DNA of 6,368 nt, taken from NCBI GenBank assembly GCA_964438715.1, contig CAYTLQ010000210.1:1-6368 (forward strand), written 5' to 3'. Under the pieces are notes generated by a model. It searched no databases. It saw only the letters and a list, made by a program, of their open reading frames with translations, and was not told the origin of the DNA. The translations under genes and the position numbers were made by a program. Source of the DNA: CAYTLQ01 sp964438715. Lineage in GTDB: Bacteria > Bacteroidota > Ignavibacteria > Ignavibacteriales > Ignavibacteriaceae. Below, piece after piece: positions 5,386 to 6,368 of the stretch. Position 1 is the first letter of the stretch. Every line of letters starts with the position of its first letter.

Positions 5386-5406
5386 ACAATTTATTTTCTT
5401 GCTATT

Positions 5407-5431
5407 GCCGGGGCTGATGTCCCGGCTTTTT
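5407..5431 (+). terminator. intrinsic terminator of pgk
   Basis: The stem GCCGGGG/TCCCGGC (six GC pairs plus a closing G-U in RNA) with loop CTGATG is followed by five T, then TATTTT. It starts 22 nt after the pgk stop and protects the convergent gene downstream from readthrough. Confidence 0.9.
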
Positions 5432-5491
5432 ATTTTAAATAATGCTTAATAATTCAATTTCAGGAAAGAGCAGTAAGGGAGATTAGTAAAT

Positions 5492-5525
5492 AAAAAAGGC
5501 TGTTCTGTTATTAACAAAACAGCCT
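5492..5525 (-). terminator. intrinsic terminator of the minus-strand T9SS cargo gene
   Basis: AGGCTGTT (5497-5504) pairs with AACAGCCT (5518-5525). After a C/A mismatch, TGTT (5506-5509) pairs with AACA (5513-5516) around an ATT loop. On the minus strand the stem ends in a run of six T (5492-5497). It lies 22 nt beyond the stop of the leftward gene. In the plus direction A, not T, follows the stem, so it should work only leftward. Confidence 0.88.
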
Positions 5526-5547
5526 AAAAAACAGTGGTATCTTCGAC

Positions 5548-6368
5548 CTACTTAATCAGGTTCATCTTTTTAGTTACAGAAAATTTACCTGTTGTAAGAG
5601 TGTAAAAATACACACCACTGGTAAGTTCACCTGCGTTGAAAGTTACTGAATGCACACCTGCAGGCAGATACTGATTAAGAACAACAGCAACTTCTGCTCC
5701 AAGTACATTATATACTTTCAATGAAACCTCAGCAGACTCCATCAAGGTAAATCTGATTGTGGTTGAGGGATTAAACGGATTCGGGTAATTATTTTCCAGA
5801 GTAAAAACTTTTGTTCCGGGCTCAAGGTCATTATTACTTGTTACTGTATAATAAATTAGTTCACGGTGTTTATCAACCCACTCACCTCCCAGATACGACT
5901 GTTCTCTAACTTCAGTTTCAAGAAAATTTTCGTAAGTAAATTTCCTGCGAGAAACCGGCTGTACACCACCTTCTACGACATAGGAATAGATAGAATTGTC
6001 AAGGAGATTATTAGAATTATACGAATATAAGGTAACTGCTGTGTGTACCCAGTTTGTACCGGAGCCGGTATAGAGATCTTCAAGAGTTAACTGCCATGAG
6101 TCATTGTATTGATAAACCGTTTTATTCCATGGGAAATAAGTACCCTCAGAATACTGGAATATGCTTTCTGAATTGATAAGATTTGTTTCAAAATATTCAT
6201 AATCCATTCTGGTTTGCTCAACCCACTCATTTTCCTCCCATTGACGGATATAGACCTGTATCAGATTACCTGCAACATCATAAGAGAGCGATTTTTTTGT
6301 GGAATTAACCCAGTCTTCTTCATAGGTTTGAAAAATCTCTGTTTCAGGCAATCCTTCAGCATTGTAAG
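5548..6368 (-). CDS. secreted repeat protein with type IX secretion C-terminal sorting domain (5' end outside window)
   Basis: The frame is open to the right window edge, so the N-terminus and expected signal peptide are missing. The TTG at 6349-6351 is not a credible start, because coding sequence (YNAEG) continues upstream of it. From that Leu as residue 1, residues 23-167 form five consecutive 29-residue units, each with Tyr at position 2 and an aromatic at position 29, most with Trp or Tyr near position 20-21. A sixth, slightly shorter unit precedes them. SYDVAGN recalls YD/RHS-type beta repeats. Residues 185-267 are a type A T9SS sorting domain with ENNYPNPFNPSTTIRF, VYNVLGAEV, GVYFYTL and a basic KKMNLIK end. 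In this family the domain directs export across the outer membrane and is then usually removed or anchored. The protein is therefore probably surface-bound or released. Its function is unknown and no catalytic motif is visible. It ends in TAG and converges on pgk. Confidence 0.88.
   Translation of the reverse strand, partial: YNAEGLPETEIFQTYEEDWVNSTKKSLSYDVAGNLIQVYIRQWEENEWVEQTRMDYEYFETNLINSESIFQYSEGTYFPWNKTVYQYNDSWQLTLEDLYTGSGTNWVHTAVTLYSYNSNNLLDNSIYSYVVEGGVQPVSRRKFTYENFLETEVREQSYLGGEWVDKHRELIYYTVTSNNDLEPGTKVFTLENNYPNPFNPSTTIRFTLMESAEVSLKVYNVLGAEVAVVLNQYLPAGVHSVTFNAGELTSGVYFYTLTTGKFSVTKKMNLIK
5851..6285 (-). repeat. five tandem 29-residue protein repeats (87-nt units)
   Basis: Units begin SYDVAGN, EYFETN, QYNDSW, SYNSNN and TYENFL, and each runs exactly 29 codons with no gap. 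The shared pattern is Tyr at 2, Leu or Ile near 6-8, an aromatic at about 12-16, W/Y at about 20-21 in four of five, and Tyr/Phe at 29. DNA identity between units is low, so this is an old, diverged protein repeat rather than a recent DNA duplication. Confidence 0.75.

Noticed and set aside
5497..5525. Bidirectional terminator serving pgk as well
   Set aside because: The plus-strand side is followed by A residues, not T. pgk already has its own terminator at 5407-5431.
6349..6351. TTG as the start of the T9SS cargo gene
   Set aside because: The same frame continues upstream as repeat-like YNAEG to the window edge, so the gene is partial here.

Overview
The window reads as chromosomal DNA from a member of the Ignavibacteria or a close relative in the Bacteroidota/Chlorobiota group. 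The main evidence is the C-terminal type IX secretion sorting domain of the right-most gene, with a motif of the form ENNYPNPFNPSTTIRF that is very common in that lineage. The moderately AT-rich DNA, AT-rich spacers and housekeeping content agree with this. The assignment is inferred from protein signatures, not from a marker-gene search.

Left block (1-1657, all minus strand). Transcription probably runs right to left through a Crp/Fnr-family regulator (974-1657), a PHP-domain phosphoesterase related to YciV/RNase AM (137-970), and the first 23 codons of ribH, lumazine synthase (1-70, cut by the window edge). The regulator and the PHP gene are 3 nt apart. ribH starts 67 nt after the PHP stop with no clear terminator between them, so the three may form one operon. 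A tentative promoter and several inverted repeats lie upstream of the regulator.

Central spacer (1658-2409). About 750 bp contain no conventional gene but hold many dyads. They include three inverted repeats near the crp promoter, a hairpin followed by a T-rich tract, and a hairpin that covers a good Shine-Dalgarno sequence and ATG of a possible 19-codon ORF. Further right are a 15-bp dyad over a TATAAT box and a 12-bp direct repeat flanking a palindrome just before the next gene.

Right block, plus strand (2410-5431). A signal-less Amidase_2 (phage endolysin/CwlA-type) N-acetylmuramoyl-L-alanine amidase stands alone, followed by two consecutive glycolytic genes. The first is a class I GAPDH (3030-4091) whose sequence strikingly resembles trypanosome glycosomal GAPDH. 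The second is phosphoglycerate kinase (4189-5385). GAPDH and PGK catalyse successive steps that make 1,3-bisphosphoglycerate and then use it to form ATP. Each gene has its own intrinsic terminator.

Right edge (5492-6368, minus strand). The 3' part of a secreted T9SS cargo protein converges on pgk. It has at least five consecutive 29-residue aromatic-rich repeats followed by the sorting domain, and its own terminator. Its 5' end lies outside the window.

No tRNA, rRNA, CRISPR array, transposase or integrase was seen. The most unusual items are the hairpin-masked micro-ORF in the spacer, the orphan endolysin, the trypanosome-like GAPDH and the equal-length 29-residue repeats.
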